In this document: piece after piece, positions 30,287-45,200 of the stretch
How the letters are laid out: every line of letters starts with the position of its first letter
How positions within the stretch are numbered: position 1 is the stretch's first letter
Assembly (NCBI GenBank): GCA_905221605.1
Contig: CAJNDS010000395.1
Location: forward strand, 1-64,000
Direction: 5' to 3'
Source of the DNA: Symbiodinium natans
Lineage: Eukaryota > Sar > Dinophyceae > Suessiales > Symbiodiniaceae
DNA length: 64,000 bases
The notes under the pieces: model-generated
Databases searched by the model: none
What the model was told of the DNA's origin: nothing
What the model saw: only the letters and a program-made list of their open reading frames with translations
Program-made: the position numbers and the translations under genes

Positions 30287-33200
30287 CTGCATGGGAACCA
30301 AGATGTTGGAACGTAACCCGGGGGTTTTGCCAGACCATTTATTGTCAAGATTTCTAGGGTTTAATTACTATTGTTATTGCTATTGTTATTGTCGTTATAG
30401 TGTCATTGCTATTCTTGTCATGATTAAAAAATAAACTAATAAATAGATAAATAAATAAATATAAATAAATAAATAAATATAAATAAATATATAAATATAT
30501 ATTTAAGACGGGAGCTGGAGTGCCAAAGTGAGGAGTGACTGGGACACGCGCAGTCTTTTGTTACCTTCGCGCGGGGGGTCGGGATTGAGACCGCCTCGGC
30601 AGGATCTGGGAGCCCCAGGAAGACTTGCGCTGGGCTCCACGCACGCTGCCGGGGGTCTGAAGCTTCAGGCCAGGCCGTGGGGGGAGGGTTCGGCACTTTT
30701 GGAGGGTGCAATTCTTTGTGCAGTTTCTTGGAAGGGAACACGCCCCACTGTAGCCAGGCTCAGAAGCTTCTCAGGTCTAGATAGGTCTAGAGTCTAAACT
30801 GCTAGAGACCAAGGTGGTGTATGAGCCCACTCAGACTCCGACTATGCCGGTTGGAGTGCATCAGGCTCCCCCGAGAGGCCCAAGAGGCTGCTTCTGCTTC
30901 ATTTACGACAAAAGACTAGACAAAACTACAAAAGAACCTTAGATGTCGCACCAATGGATCACTCTTGTCATCTCCTTAGGTCAGCTAACAAAAAGGTCTC
31001 AAAGATATCAGAAACTCTGTCCGACCTGGGCCGCATGGGACTGGTAGGCACCACTTTAAGCACCCAAAAACACAAAAATGCAGAGGCTTGGCTACGAAAA
31101 TATTTGGCACCTCCCCGGCCCCGGTGCCAACGCACGAGGTGGATTCACACGGCAGCAACACTCCAAGATAGCCTCTCTGCTATGAAGGTCTGCTCTGAAG
31201 GTTTAGGAGTCTAGATGCAGATCCTCAGAGAGTGTTCCATAGTCTCGGACATGTGGTTCGCAGAATGCTCTTTACGTCGGTGCCGATGCGCCTGGGTAAG
31301 ACTACTGGCTGAGGCCTTCGGCCTACAGGCCCGGGTATCCGAACTTGCTGGCCCACTCCTCCACCTGAGGCGAATCACTTGCTTAAACGAGCCTCTGGCA
31401 CTACATGCACCCACACCGCATTGTGTTGCTGTTGCCAAGACTGCTGATGGCAGCGGATTCTCGCTTTTTACGGTGAGAAGTAGTAGAGTGTGTAAAAAGG
31501 CTTCTGCGCAGGCTACAGGTATGGGGTAGTATAAGGTTAGGTCGTTCGCGGCAAGCCAGTCTCATGTAGTTGCTTCAGTCAAGATGTGTCAAGATGACAC
31601 GGTGTCCCCGAGCCCGACCTCCTTCTTCAGCGCTGTAACCTCCTGGTTGCTCGGAATGGCTGCCTGGCAAGCCAAGCAGCCTAACCCCCCCAATCGTGGT
31701 CTGCATGTCCTCCTCCAACAATGAGTGGCTTTAGATGATTGGCTTTGAGATGGCGCTGCTTTGTAAAGGCGCACCTTCAGAAGCGAGTGTGTGGGCGGTG
31801 CGGTCATGAAGCCTAGAAGCTCCAAGCGTTCGACCCTAGACGCACACACACAGAGGTCCACCCACACACGCGTCGGTCTCTTCGCCCGCCATTCTCTTGC
31901 TACGCCCGCAAGCCCAAACATCACAAGCGAGACCGTTAAAACCCTTAAAACCCCTCAACAATTCCCATTAAAAAAATCCAAAAAACAACTTTCACTGAGG
32001 GATGCCTCGAAGTCTTTCAACTTCTTGCCCTTCTCGGCTTGGATCTTCAGTGCCAGCTGGCAGCACCGGTCCAGGAACCCACCTGAAGAATGCACAGCTG
32101 ACAGGCAAGACAACAGCTCCACTTGGAGGGCTCATGGTACTTAGGAAGTTGCTTTGAATGTCCGAGGGTAGTTCGAGGGTAGAGAACTACGAATTGCTGA
32201 AGAACCCCCCCCAAAACAAAAAAAAAAAAATGAAATTATTCTTCCTTCTAAGGGCTTTATATTCGGGATTATTAATTCCCGAATATTTTTTGGGGGGTTC
32301 TTAAGTAAATAGTAGAGACTGAGAAGGGCTTGCAGATGATGAGGCATTGGAGGGAGAAGGGTCCTGTCTTGGCTGGAGCAGAAAACCCCCATACTTAGGG
32401 ATCAGGACTCTTATACCTGCTCAGATGCTGCCGCAGTTGCCCCAGAATCTCCAAAGCTACTTTGATCATGGAATTTGGGGCCTGGGGCCTTTCCCTAAGG
32501 TGCTTCAAGCAAAGCTTCGTGCTTCCCGCGACCACGACGCCCAGCAAGGCTGATTCCCTTTGACGCCCGAAGGCCCCGGCAAAACCATCAAAAACAGAAC
32601 AGAAGCTGCCCTAGGGTTCAGGGTTCAGGGTTCAGGGTTTAGGGTTTAGGGGAGCTCGGCTGTGCTGTTTTCAGCAGGTCGCCGATGGTTTTGAAGTCCT
32701 GCTCAGTGCAGCCCCGGGTGGTCATCGCAGGGGCTCCGATGCGAACTCCTGATGGCTCAGTGCGCTGTGTACATGGTGCACATGGTGCATGTTCCACAGC
32801 TACGACCACAGTAAAGTATACCAAGAGTAGTAAACCACGCATACACAGCGCAATAGGCTACTGTTGACTTTTACCAGCGCTTGGCCCCTCTTCATCCCTG
32901 TTCTATCTTCCATTGCAACTTTCTCAAAATCCTGTGGTGGCCTCCAGGGGCGAGGGCAGATGCATCGCCGTGCACTGCATTCCGGTTCCTCAGAATGAAT
33001 AGGTTTAATCAAGTTTAACCAGGTGCTCCATCAACCTTGCAGCTTGCCTGCACCCGGTGCTTATCCCTGACTCGACAAAGCCAAGAGTCAGGGTAATCGA
33101 CGCCGCCTCACAGATCTTCTCAACCTCCGCAGGGATGGGCTGTTCTCTGTGATCTTGTGTTCGCCAGCCGTGATGAGAAATTCCGAATACTATATGATAT

Positions 33201-36200
33201 GACTGGTAGCCCGACAACCAACATCTCTCCTCAAACAGAATTTGATACACAAAACCTGGAAAACTGCATGTCGTTCGCATGCTCCGGACCCGCCTTGGAG
33301 CCAGTGAGGCCATGAGGTCGCCTTAGAATGGAAGGGCCGGCCGAAAATGAGCAGTGCGTGCATACCATGGGTGAATCAAGTGACAGGTCCCAGAGCAGCA
33401 GGTGGTTGTCAGTGCCATCGCTGGCGAGCTTGTGCCTTGGCTGCTAGGCACTGGTGACTTGTGGCATGTGAGCCAAGTCGCAGTCAAAAAATGGGCTTTG
33501 AGTCTATTACACATTATTGCACGAACTGCAGAACTATCAACAGGGATATTTAGGGGTTATTTAGGGGCTATATAAGGTATATTATATATATATATATATA
33601 TATATCTCCTTATACGCCTCAAGCAGCACACTCCTTGCCAGCAGGGCTCCCCTTGCTCATCAGGGTCTCGGCCAGGGCCTTGGCATTCACCTTGACCTGC
33701 TTGGCGTACTCCTTGAACATGGGGCTGTCAACCTGCCATGCTCATGTTTGGGGGTTTCCGAACTTAGGGGGGGGGGGGGGGGGGGGGGGTACCTCTTGGC
33801 GTCCTTATGATAAGGGAAGCCTACATGGGGCTGTCAACCTGCCATGTTTCCACCCATTGATGGTCAGGTGTCGGGAGGCCTTGAAGCGATCCTATTGATC
33901 CTTTGCAGTTGTGATTTCGCATGCTGTTGGCACGAGGCTTCGTTTGACATGTCATGCCAAGAGATCAGGTTCGAAAAATCACCCTCCCCGCCTCCAGCAA
34001 CTGAGCGGCGAGGCCACCGATCCTTTGCAGATCCAGACAAGTTCCGACAATTTGGATATGAAGGGGGGCTCAACTTTTTTTTCCGCTAGGATGATCACTC
34101 CATGCCTAATCGATCTACCTAACTAACAAGCAGATCTGGTCGTAAAACCGGTGGCAAATCCTGCTGCCCGGGGCGCTGGTGGTTGTGGGGCCCGCCCTGC
34201 AGGGCTGGGAAGACCGCCATGTCGATGCGCTCCTCTGGGAACCAATGTCTCTGATCCATGACAGGACTTAGAACGCAAAGATGGCTGCGAGCTGAGATGG
34301 GAAAGCGGCTCCTAAAACCGATGGGATTGCACCTGAACTGCAAGGTCTGATAGGAGGACTGGAGATGGCAGCGTAGGACAGCTGGGCTCCTTGATGTCCG
34401 GAATCTTGTCCGTGTACTTGAAGAAGATCATGCCGGCTCGCGGCCCGCGAAGGGACCTGAAGCCCGCATGCCCTGCAGATATCGGCTTGCCATGCACTTC
34501 TGCGACAAACGAAAGGGACGGTCGTTTCACAAATTCCCCCCGACAGGTGGTTTCAGGATGCTGCAGGATTTCCCGGCAGGGTGCATCATAGAACTGCAAG
34601 CAGGAGTTGCCGCGGTTGCTATCCATGAATGCAAGCGGTTGCCGCAGAGTGGCTTGTGCGTGGTGGTTGTCACAACGTCGCAGTGCTCGAAGGGAGATGG
34701 ATGCTCTCCTGATGAGCTTCCGTGGGTTCTTCTTCGACCAGTTGCTTGCAGAATTGACCCAACGCTTAGGGCTTGAACGAACAGCCACCGTCGAAGACTC
34801 CGAACACGTCTCCTGTGGCAACGAGGCCCGAAATGTGCGCGATGTCGGCCATCAAAATCGCACCCACCTGGTGGCGGGGCGGGTGGTAAATTTTAAGTCC
34901 TGACCAAACCATCAAAACCCTAACCCCCAAACCCTTTCAACCCCTGAAAGCGCCCCTCCCCAGCCCTGGGCCCGGATCCCGCACCTCGTCTGCAATTTCC
35001 CTGAACTTGCCGAAGTCGATGACACGAGGGTAGGCGGAGGCCCCACACAAGATCCTCAGCTTCACTTGGGGTATAGTTCCTGACAATCAGCCACCCGGGC
35101 TAATCGCACTACATACCGGCTACTATGTCACCCGTACAGAGGTTTGCAGTGAGCCTCGCAAAGTACAAGGCGCACCGATGCGCACACGCAGCAAACGCTC
35201 AACCAGTTCAAAACCTTCCGTCTGACGTCTTCTGGCAGTGAGATTTATCCAAGCCTTGAGGGGTTCCCCAAATAGGCTTCGGCCCAAGCAGTTCCAGTAC
35301 AGTGTACGCTTGTCAGGAATTGAAATATTGCATCTTGACAACCTCACGTCGACCCGGACAAGGCCCAGCCCTACAGTAACTGGTTGCAACTGGAGGATTT
35401 TGGTGTGCAGACTCCGATGGTCAGGCTATCACAACTACTACCCCCGAACTCCAGTATGGGTCGCAACGACTGCTGTCAGAATGCATGGCTGGGCGGAAGA
35501 CGAGCGCAGTCTTGCGCAACTCGTCGAAGTCGATCAACCCCGTCTCCTGCCGACACCATCGCGATCGATTGGGGTTAAAGGTTGAAGGTTAAAGATGGTT
35601 GCGGTTGCAGGGTTGAGGCCTTCCTTGAAAGGTTGTTGTGCAGGTTCCAAATTAAGGTCTTGGTGGAGCCAGAGGGCTAGGTGTTGCTGCCACCTGCACG
35701 CGGAGGAAGCTTGTGGGATCTGAAAATCTCACATCATCTCAATCAATTTAATGGGTCTTTCTCAGCACACACAAGCACACACGTGGGGAAGCCTGGAGAT
35801 GAGGGCACAGGAAGTCTTGGGATTTCCTCTGCACGTATTACCATTTGCGCAAGCCCTGCATCGCGTGGCTCCGGATGCACGCGATAGGGCAGCGACTCGA
35901 AGTACATGGAGGTGGCAGAAATCTTCTTCCTGAGCGAAATGAGAAAGGTGCTATGCTATTGGCAAATCAAGTTTTCGTAGAGATGTCTGGCAAAGTGGTG
36001 TCAACCTGTCTGGCGCTGCGCTCGTGCTCAGCCGAGCCACTTGGCGGTGTAGTAGCCATGGGTCAGGTGCCCGCCGGAGGGCAGGTCGAGTCCCATGACC
36101 CTGCCCAGAGAACAGGGTGCCATCACAAGCGACACACATGGGTAGGCCCTCATCAGCTCAGGCGTGTGAGGCAATCGGGATCCCTCCACCGAACAGGCCT

Positions 36201-39200
36201 GGAATGGGGCGGCAGCAGGGCCGTGTACACTGCAAAGTTGGCCGGGCTCCCGGAATACGGCTGGACATTGACCTCAGGATGCGCTTGCCACAGGCGCACG
36301 CCCGAATAAGCCCCAGGCCAGGGAGTCTTCAGAGTGTCCGTCGCTCTTTGAGAGAGGAGAAGGCCAGCTTGCGGACAGGTCACGCCCCAGGCCTTCTCAT
36401 CCAAGCCAAAGGCCTTCAAGGCACGGTCCTTGCAAAGGTTCTCCACCTTGTCGATGACCTGCTCAAAGGCTCTTTTCACCAAGTCACAATACGCAAGCAC
36501 TTTGAAAGGTGCAGTGATTGTAGTTTGTATGTCGAGCACCTCGATGAAGCAGCTCCTCAGACTGATGAGCAACGATTGCAAAGGATGTAAGCAGCTCACC
36601 TCCTCCTGCTTTTTCTCTTCGTCATCATCACAACGACACCATCAAGACGATCATTGTAAACATCACCGCGAGCGCTGTCAACAGTAATATTGCCATCACC
36701 CCTGCCCTACCAGCACCGGTGCCACTAGACCGCCACCACAACCACCACCATCATCATCACTTTCGTTCTTGATTGTAGTTTCAATCATCCCGGGCATCGT
36801 GCGCACTGCTGATCAGGCGGACATAAAGTGAAACAACGTGACTGCTGAGCGGACGCAAAAATGCCGGGTTCTTGTCCCGCCAGCCACAGTATGAAAAGCT
36901 GCTCCCTGCACAGGACATTGGATCCACGCCTCATTGCCACCATAATAGCGATTTCCAGGCTGTCCCTCGGAATACCTGAGCGTCATCAAAGCGTCCCTTT
37001 CTTTCGAACTTGTGCCAGCAGGAACGCTAAGAAGCAAGAATGGGGGAGACTCGGCAGATATTTCTGTGGTACGAGTAGAAGGAGGAAAAGATAGAGACAG
37101 GAAGGGCGTAGCATAAGAAAACTTAGAGCAACACAAAATAATGCTGGATTATGTAAAAGAAGCCATGAGGAGAATTACAAACAATAATGCAAGGAACGGA
37201 GGACTAAGAAAGGAAGAAGGAAACACCAAAACATCTGGTAAGCCAGGTGCGCCATGTGGACGACTTGGCCTTCTGCCCGAAGGACGTTTTGCGATACATA
37301 GACATGGTGTGTGTGCGAGGACTCAGTACTGAAAGATTTTGCTTCGGATTCGCAGATTCACGCAGTGGAGCTGGGTAGCTGTCAGGACAGTTGGGCTGTT
37401 CACAGATGCCTTCTGCCGCCAAAACCATGTGCATGCGCACCGGAATTTCCGATCTTGGAACCGGCCCGAAAGGCGATTGGAACAAGCATACATGCTGCCG
37501 GCTTCGCTTGGGGAGCGGAAATCCGATGCCGTTGCGGGGGCAAAGGGTGGGCACAAAACGTGGGACGACCCCCCTAGCTTCCCTTGGCACAGCAAGCACA
37601 CGAGCATAGACCACATCTGCACCGAAGGCTTTGCTGAGCCTGCTGTTGTTGCAATCAAGGCAAGAAAGGCTTCAGGTTTACATGTCGGTTGATTCGCCGA
37701 CGTGCGCGTCCCGTGGAAGCGTTTACACTTGAAACCGCGTGGGCCACGCGGTCTGAACACTGACAGCCGGACTTTTTCAGCATCTTCACGTAAGTTGAAA
37801 AGCACGAGAGGAGAACGAAGCCGCCACGAGACAAACACGGAGAGCAGGGATTTATAAACACTCTCATGTAACCCCTTCGGCGAAAAGACCTCTTGCAAAT
37901 GTCCCGGTGCTCTAAGAATTCGAGAGCTCTAGACACCGCGATTCTGGGAGCCCAACTTGTTCGTGAGGGCCGAGCCCAAGCATTCCATGACGGCTCGGGA
38001 TGTGAAGTTCTCTGAGGCAATGAGCTCGATGCAACCTCTTGGTCGAAGGTGTAGGTAGCTACCGGTGGGGATGGCAAAAGCCTGTGTACCTTTTGGGGTT
38101 GCATGCTGTGGTCCACTTTGGCAGGTCCTTCCGCAGCAAGTGCGGATCAATTGATTTAAACCACCCTGCAAAAGATCCACGACTTGTGCATTTGCATGTT
38201 TTGGGGCGGTACTCTAACCCGGCCGTAGATATTATTACGCTTACACGATCCCCATCCCAAAGACAAGTTAGAAAGGGGTTCGGCTTTCAGGTCTCCAATC
38301 CAACTCTCTTGAGACCAAAGCATTTAGGCCTGAAGTGCTACTGTCCGCTTTTCCTTGGCTCCTTTCTAGCCAGGGTTCGTACAAAACCGGGCTCATGTAT
38401 ACACATGTGCATGTATGTATGGACGTGCAAAAAAGTCTGAAAAACCCTAAGCCCTAAACCCTGAACCCTAAACCCTAAACCTGCGTACAGCTCGAAAATC
38501 GTAAGGACACGGGGCCCAAGGTGAGGCCGCCTCAAACTACCCTGGAGATTCAACAAGTTCTTCTGGCTGGTTCTTAGTAGGGAATGAGGGATTCAGGTAC
38601 CCTGTATAATCCCATAAACAATCCCTCAAAGGGTATATATATATATATAGGGCCCTAAGTCCTTCATTCCCTACTAAGAACCAGGGGATCTTTTTCTAGT
38701 CTCGCTGGCAAGTCTGGACTGGCCCTATGGGCTCAGGTGCAAGGATTGGACGCGAAGGCCGCAACTAAATTTGGTACTTCGGGCTTTGAGGGTTGAGGCT
38801 CCCCCCCAAACACAGATGGCCGAGGAGCGCGTTTGCCTGGCCTTCTCCTGCTGAACAAGGTCGTACCTCAAGCTGCGCGTTTCATGCTGCAGGCTCACTT
38901 ATCAACTTTGCCTTCATGCCTGCCATGTTCCAGGAAGCACTAGCAAAAAGAACAAGGAAAAACCCTCTTGGATGCCACAGTTCCAACCCATGACATTCCT
39001 GGAGGTCCACCAGGCCATGCCCTGAACTTGCTGCCAAAGGGACATGACAGGATCCGCCTCTTTGAGGGACTTGTTGCCTGGGAGGGCTGGCCGGTTGGCC
39101 TCGCAAGGTGGTGCGGCAGGGATTTCAGCACCAGCCACTAGTGCAACTTCTGCAAGTCTCATCCGCCTGCGTTCCGGTGGTGATGCCTTGCGCGGAGACC

Positions 39201-42200
39201 ATGAACTTTGCATCCGCCTCGACCTAGGTAAAGAAACGGACAACGAAAGTCCACATGTCGACTCGCCACAATCTAGCGGGCGAGGGAGGCCACGTCCCTT
39301 GTATACTAGCTTCAGCACTTTCAAGATGCTGCAAGATCTTGCTAGCATGCTTTTACACAACAGATTCACAACAGACATGCATATGTATACGGCCCCAAGA
39401 GCGACCTTGCATGTTAACGAACCCTACGGAACAAGACCTGAACCCTAAACCCTCACCCTTAAACCTTAAACCTTAAACCTTAAACCCTCTTCCCCAAATT
39501 TCTGGGGCCATGACAGACTGGAAGGCTGCCGCCTGAGCGTCGCTGATCTTGCCCAGGCCCTTGAGAATGCCAACGACCACCTGACTTCAAGGGGTCTTTT
39601 CGGTTGGGACTTCTGTCCTTATATAATCGGGCTTCTTGTCGGGGATACTATACTCCCTACTCAGGACTGTTAGTAAACGGGCGAACATCCCAATTTTTAG
39701 GGCTTAGAGTGTTTAGATTTGTGGGGTGACAGGGTTACAGGGCTATAGACTATAGAGTGATGTAGAGTCCTCCCACCCCCACTCCCCCCGCCCCCACCCC
39801 CAGAAATTGCAGAACTGCCCATTTGGGCCTTCAACAGCTCAACCGAGAAGGTCTGAGGTTGCTACGAAGTACCTAGACCGGGTTGGCATTTTTGGGCGCT
39901 GGGGTTCGGGTCGCAGATGAGCTGCGACTTTATCCTGCAGGTTGCAGCGCTGGAATATGGGCCGTGAGAAGAGGCACTATTCAGTCGATGCTACTAAGGT
40001 CTCCAGAAGGAAACTTGTGCAGACTCCACAGGGATACCAGCAACACATCGAAAAACACAGCTGTAAACGCAGCGGAAGGAACCACATGCGCAGAGAAGTC
40101 ATGAACCCAACCTCCCTCAACAGAAACCACAGACCCTAGAACAAGCCCCCCATAAACCGCCAAAACCCCCCCCCCCCCCCAAACCAGGGGCCGCCTTCTC
40201 CAGGTTCAGGGTGTAGAAATGGAGCCCGGGGGCACCGCCCTCCAGGAGCTTCCTCACAGTATCATTATCATCACTTTTCAGAATTCCCCATCACAAACCT
40301 TGTTAATAAGAATCAGGGTGGTAGAGTTGTGGGTTCAGTGCTTGAGCATTGTAGGGCTTGGGGCTGCAGGATTGTTTTGGCATTCAGGGTGTACGAGTAG
40401 AGGGTTCAGGGATGGGTTCGGGAGGGGGACCGGGGCGCTGAGCCGGCTGCGGCCAAGCTTCTTGCACATGGCAACGCCCTCCCGAATACCGAACTCCTGG
40501 CTTTCTGTGCAGGCTTAGGGTTTAGGGTCCTCCCCCTCCTTGCAGCGGTTTTCACCCCTGCTACGTACCGACCCATCACAGGTTGAAGGATGGACTCTAG
40601 CGTACAGGTTGAACCGCATGAGTAGATGAGATGGTGTCTCGTTGTTGCTTCTTTCACACCCTAGCACGAATGGCACCGGCGCAGAAAAGCCTGGGCCTCC
40701 TTGCTGTAGGTCCTTTATTCAGTTCAAATACCACGCACCCCCCCCCCCCCCGACCACAGCACATCACACACAGCACATAACACATAGCACATCACAACAC
40801 GTAACTCAGCACGTGAATGCATCTCAGCTAAGGCTTCCCCGTCCTTGAACGCCTCGTCCGAGGTGTTCGCCTTCTCCGCGCGCTCCAGGAGCCCTCTTGG
40901 TAACGTCACATCGGGAACGCAACATCGAATTCGGTGGCTTTAGGATTTAAGGTCTATAGGGTTCAGGTCGGTTGCCGTGCCAAAACCTTGCAATGAATCC
41001 TCAGTTCCTCTCTCGTCACCTGAATATGCCGTGGGAATGGAAGGGGGGGAGCAGCGTGGATGAAAGCGTACGCGTGTCAAAGATACCCTACGAGTACGAC
41101 CCAAGAGAGAGCACGAGTTGGAATCGGAAGACCTTCGGGCACTCGGGTCTTGCAGAGCTCGGTCATCCGCTTGAGGCCACCGAGCCCATTGAGGCACATG
41201 ATGCCAGGGACGATGGGCACCTGGAGGGTGCAGCACAGTGGGAGCTGACACAGCGTGGGTCAACTCAGGGCAACCCCAAAGGTTCCGAAACCCTGAACCC
41301 TATAATCCCTAAACCCTAAACCCCAAACCCTAAACTCTAAACCCTAAACCCGGCGAGCTTCGGAGCACGCCTTGATATCATACTTGCGGCATTCGTCCAC
41401 AAAGTCCAGGAACACCTGCGCATCCAGGAACATCTGGGTGATGACGAAGTGGGACCCTGCGTCGACCTTCTCCTTGAGGTAAACCATCTCCTTCATCAAA
41501 AAAGTGGCGATCAGCCACGATCCCTCTCCTAATGGTCGTAATTGAAATGTCGGACACGACGACCACATGCCCCGGCCCCACACACCCCTACACACCTGCG
41601 TTCCAGCTCCTTGTGGAAGTTTGCATCTCGGCAGACAGAGACCACCTCCTTGCCTCAGCTGTTCTTGAACCCCTTGAGTTCAAGGTCATGATTATTTTGT
41701 CAATGGCCCCTACATTCATAACCCAGCTTCTGTGAAGTTAAGACTTGGGATGTTCCCCCTTATACTAACAGTCCTTAGTAGGGATTATAAGGGGTTACTA
41801 TAATCCCGGCCCTACCAAGGACTGTGAGTATAACAGGGGAACATCCCAAGTTAAAACCTGTACATCGATAGATGTCGTCCAGCTACCCTCGGCATCGGTC
41901 ACCACGCGGGCGCGGCGCTTCTCCGATGCTGTCAAGGCCGCCACGCCACCCTCAACCACCTTTCCAGCAGGGCCTAACTAGGGTTCAGGGTTTAGGGTAC
42001 AGGGTTTAGGGTTGGGCTGCATGGTTGCACATCTCATGACTCATGCTGGGGGAACCCCAGAAGTCTGTCGAACAAGCCTTCTCTGCATGACAGGCTTCAG
42101 CAAAGCCCTGACTGGGCCAGTTCATTGTTGGGGATTTCTTATACATTATAACATACATAGATATTGAACTGCCCGCTGAAATGGCAGATTCCAGACCTGA

Positions 42201-45200
42201 ACTACAGGATCGACAATTATTCCGAGGCCACGCCTCGATGTTGTCAGGATGGCCCTCCGGGTATCCTGCCACGGAGACCGAGAAGTAGTCACCGTGGTTT
42301 TGGGTGATGAACCTGGCTACAAACAGCACACATGACAGCAAACTCTTGATGTTTCCGTCTCGTGGGGCAAACGGGAGTTCGCTCGCCCCTTGCAAGGTGC
42401 GCCACCACCTTTGTTCTCCCTATCTCCCTCTTTGTCTCTTTCTCTCGCGCCCGGACGGGGGGCGTTGTAAACTCTGCCACAAGACAACTTGTTGCCGGCA
42501 TCATGAACCTTCAACACTTCTCGTCTCGACACGCAATCAAGAAGAATGCAATTTTGGCCGGTGCGCTTCACCAGGTCCAGCGCACTGGAGAAGCCACCTT
42601 TCCAGTTTGAGATTTAGGGGTTGCAATGAGCAAAGAGGTTTGTGAAGAGGCAAATGCATCAGGATGGGGATGAGCAGGAAGCTTGGGGGAAACTCAGTGA
42701 AGGCCTCGGCACACCCACACGTCAAGACGAAGTTCGACGAAGGCCGGGAGCCATTTTATGCATCCGAAAAGGGGGTTCCACGAAGGCCAAAAAGGGTTTC
42801 GATGAAGACCGAGGGGTCGACGAAAGCCAGGGGGGTGCGACGGCATTTGCCGGAGTCCGTGAGCCTCCCCCCCCCCCCCCCCCATATGCTGGTTTGTCAA
42901 CCCTAAACCCCTAACCCTGATTAGTTTGGCCCTACTTTTTTAAGCGTAGGAAGCCGTCGTGCCCCAATTGCGACATGGGTTTTCAGTATCATCCAAGGCC
43001 TAGCAAGACCCTCAACATTGGACTTGAAAATCGTTACATCGGCGTCCTAATTTGTAACTTGAGAGGCCCAGCATTTTCAGCCCAGAACACCTGCAAGCAC
43101 CTTTGCGTAGCTTGTGCAGCTGTTGTGTTGCTTTCCGCTCATGTTCCATTTCCGGCAATGCTACATGGACAGCCCTGGACCCCGTACGAACCTAATTGTT
43201 GTCTGTGCTCCTAAATGGAAGCGCTCCCGAACCACCTTCCGTGGCCGTCCATTTCTCCTGACCACGTGGCGGGTCGCCGCGAAGGGCAACGATGTTGCGG
43301 ACACCGTGCTTCTTGCAATCCAAAAGTGCCTGCGGGCAGATGCGCACGAGTCTGCAACAGCTTGGGTTCCTACTTTTGGTGATAATTCTGCGCATACGAG
43401 CCGAGCCTTGTTAAACACCGAAAAGGAGCCAACTCTTTTTTGTGACTTCCCAGCAGGCGCTTTAGCTCAGACCCTGTCAGGGGGGAAAATTGTGCCATCA
43501 TCGGAACCTTGCTGTCATATGCTGTCATATACCACCCTGCGTGGTGCGTTGGCCCCAAGACTTTCCGGAGATGAGTCCACTGCAAACCGTTGCGAAAGAG
43601 CTCCTAAACACACATGTTCAGATGCACGCGCTCGCATAGCTCCGTCAAACTGGAGTCGGGCATGTGCGACTCTATATCAGCTCTTCAGACTATATCAGGT
43701 CGTCAGCCATGTCTTGGGAGCGTTGCGTACATTTAGCTTGTCGGGTGCCTAAGAACATGGACATCAGTGTCCGATCGTCCCAAATCTTCATGTGTGTCCA
43801 GCCCTTCGACCTTCTGAGGCCACGAAGAGCCACAAAAAGTCGTGATCATTTGGAGGCTGCAAAATGTCAATCAACTTGCTCGGCTCAAAGCAATTCCTAT
43901 CCTCTATCTATGTGCTCATGTCCCGTGAGCGTGCTGCGAGTGGGCGAAATTACATAGACAGCAGCTGTATGATGCTTTTGCAGGGAGTGCTTCAGCAACA
44001 ACATGGTTCCCTTTGCCTTCCTCAGATTGTATGGGCCATGACAGAAATACTGGAGCATGCAGGATGTGAAGCAGGGATTCGAGTACCCAACGTGCCAAAA
44101 GACAGAGAGGATGCTTCAAGATCAGCCGGGCTGCGTTGCCAGTCATCTCCGAGCTCTGGTTGGTGCAGGTCAGGTGCATGTTGGCGACGCAGCCGAACTC
44201 GTTCTTGGCCTAATGAACAACAGCCCTGTAGTCTAGGGCCGTTGAACAACTAACTGTACTTGTATGCCCTGACATCTGAGTCCTCCTTCATTTAGAACAC
44301 TAAGCCGGAGTAGTTTCTAGGAGAATCCTTTCATTCTCTCGACCAGCGGTGCCATGGCCAATGAAACACTGCGCAGCCCACATCGAGCAGTCGAGCAGTC
44401 GAGCAGTCGAGCGTCTGCGGACGTCAGCTTCAGAGTGAGCTCCGATGTGGAACCTCCGGCACCCCAGGTGAAGTCTGTGAAAAGAGGGCCCAAAGACTTC
44501 ATCTTCACCTGGGCAAGGTCAAGTGGAGTTTGTTTCTAAGATGGTTCCAAAGCACCATCATTTGCTCAAAGCGGGAATGAGGGTCTACATTCTACACTGG
44601 CTGCCGTGGAGTCTCAATTCGCTTGCGAAGGTTCTCGACGCCCTCGGGCGTCTTCGGAGGGAAGTACTCGAAGGAGAACCAGCCTGGCGGCACCTCCGCA
44701 TCAAACGTGCTGAACGCTGCATGAAGTGAAGATGAGCACATAATCATGGATAGAGGCATGAAGCCATGCGCGGCTCCCAAGCAGCTGAAGAACAAACACA
44801 AAGGGCAATCCCAGGGGGGCAGAGCCTGCACAACTTGGAAGCACTTCTCTCTCTGTGACAAGGCCCCGCCTTCTCTACCAGGTCGGAGATTTTCTGGTCG
44901 TCGGCATACATCTGAGCCATTTCTTCCACTCAAGCTCGGAAAGGGGAGGACGATTCGAGCGCACTTCGATTCTGGACCGAAGCTAGGACAGCGATTCCGG
45001 CACAGTAAGGTCTCACCAGAAAATTCCTGCTTGTGCGCAACTGAGCCGAGACACATGCACGGCGCAACTGAACGCAACAACATGGCACTCTGCCGCTGTG
45101 TGCAGATGTTGCAAGGCTGAAACAGGGCATGCAAGCAACAGTGGATCGACCTTCGGAGGAATGATGGAGTCATGGCCCTATGTCTATTGGAGCCTACTGT

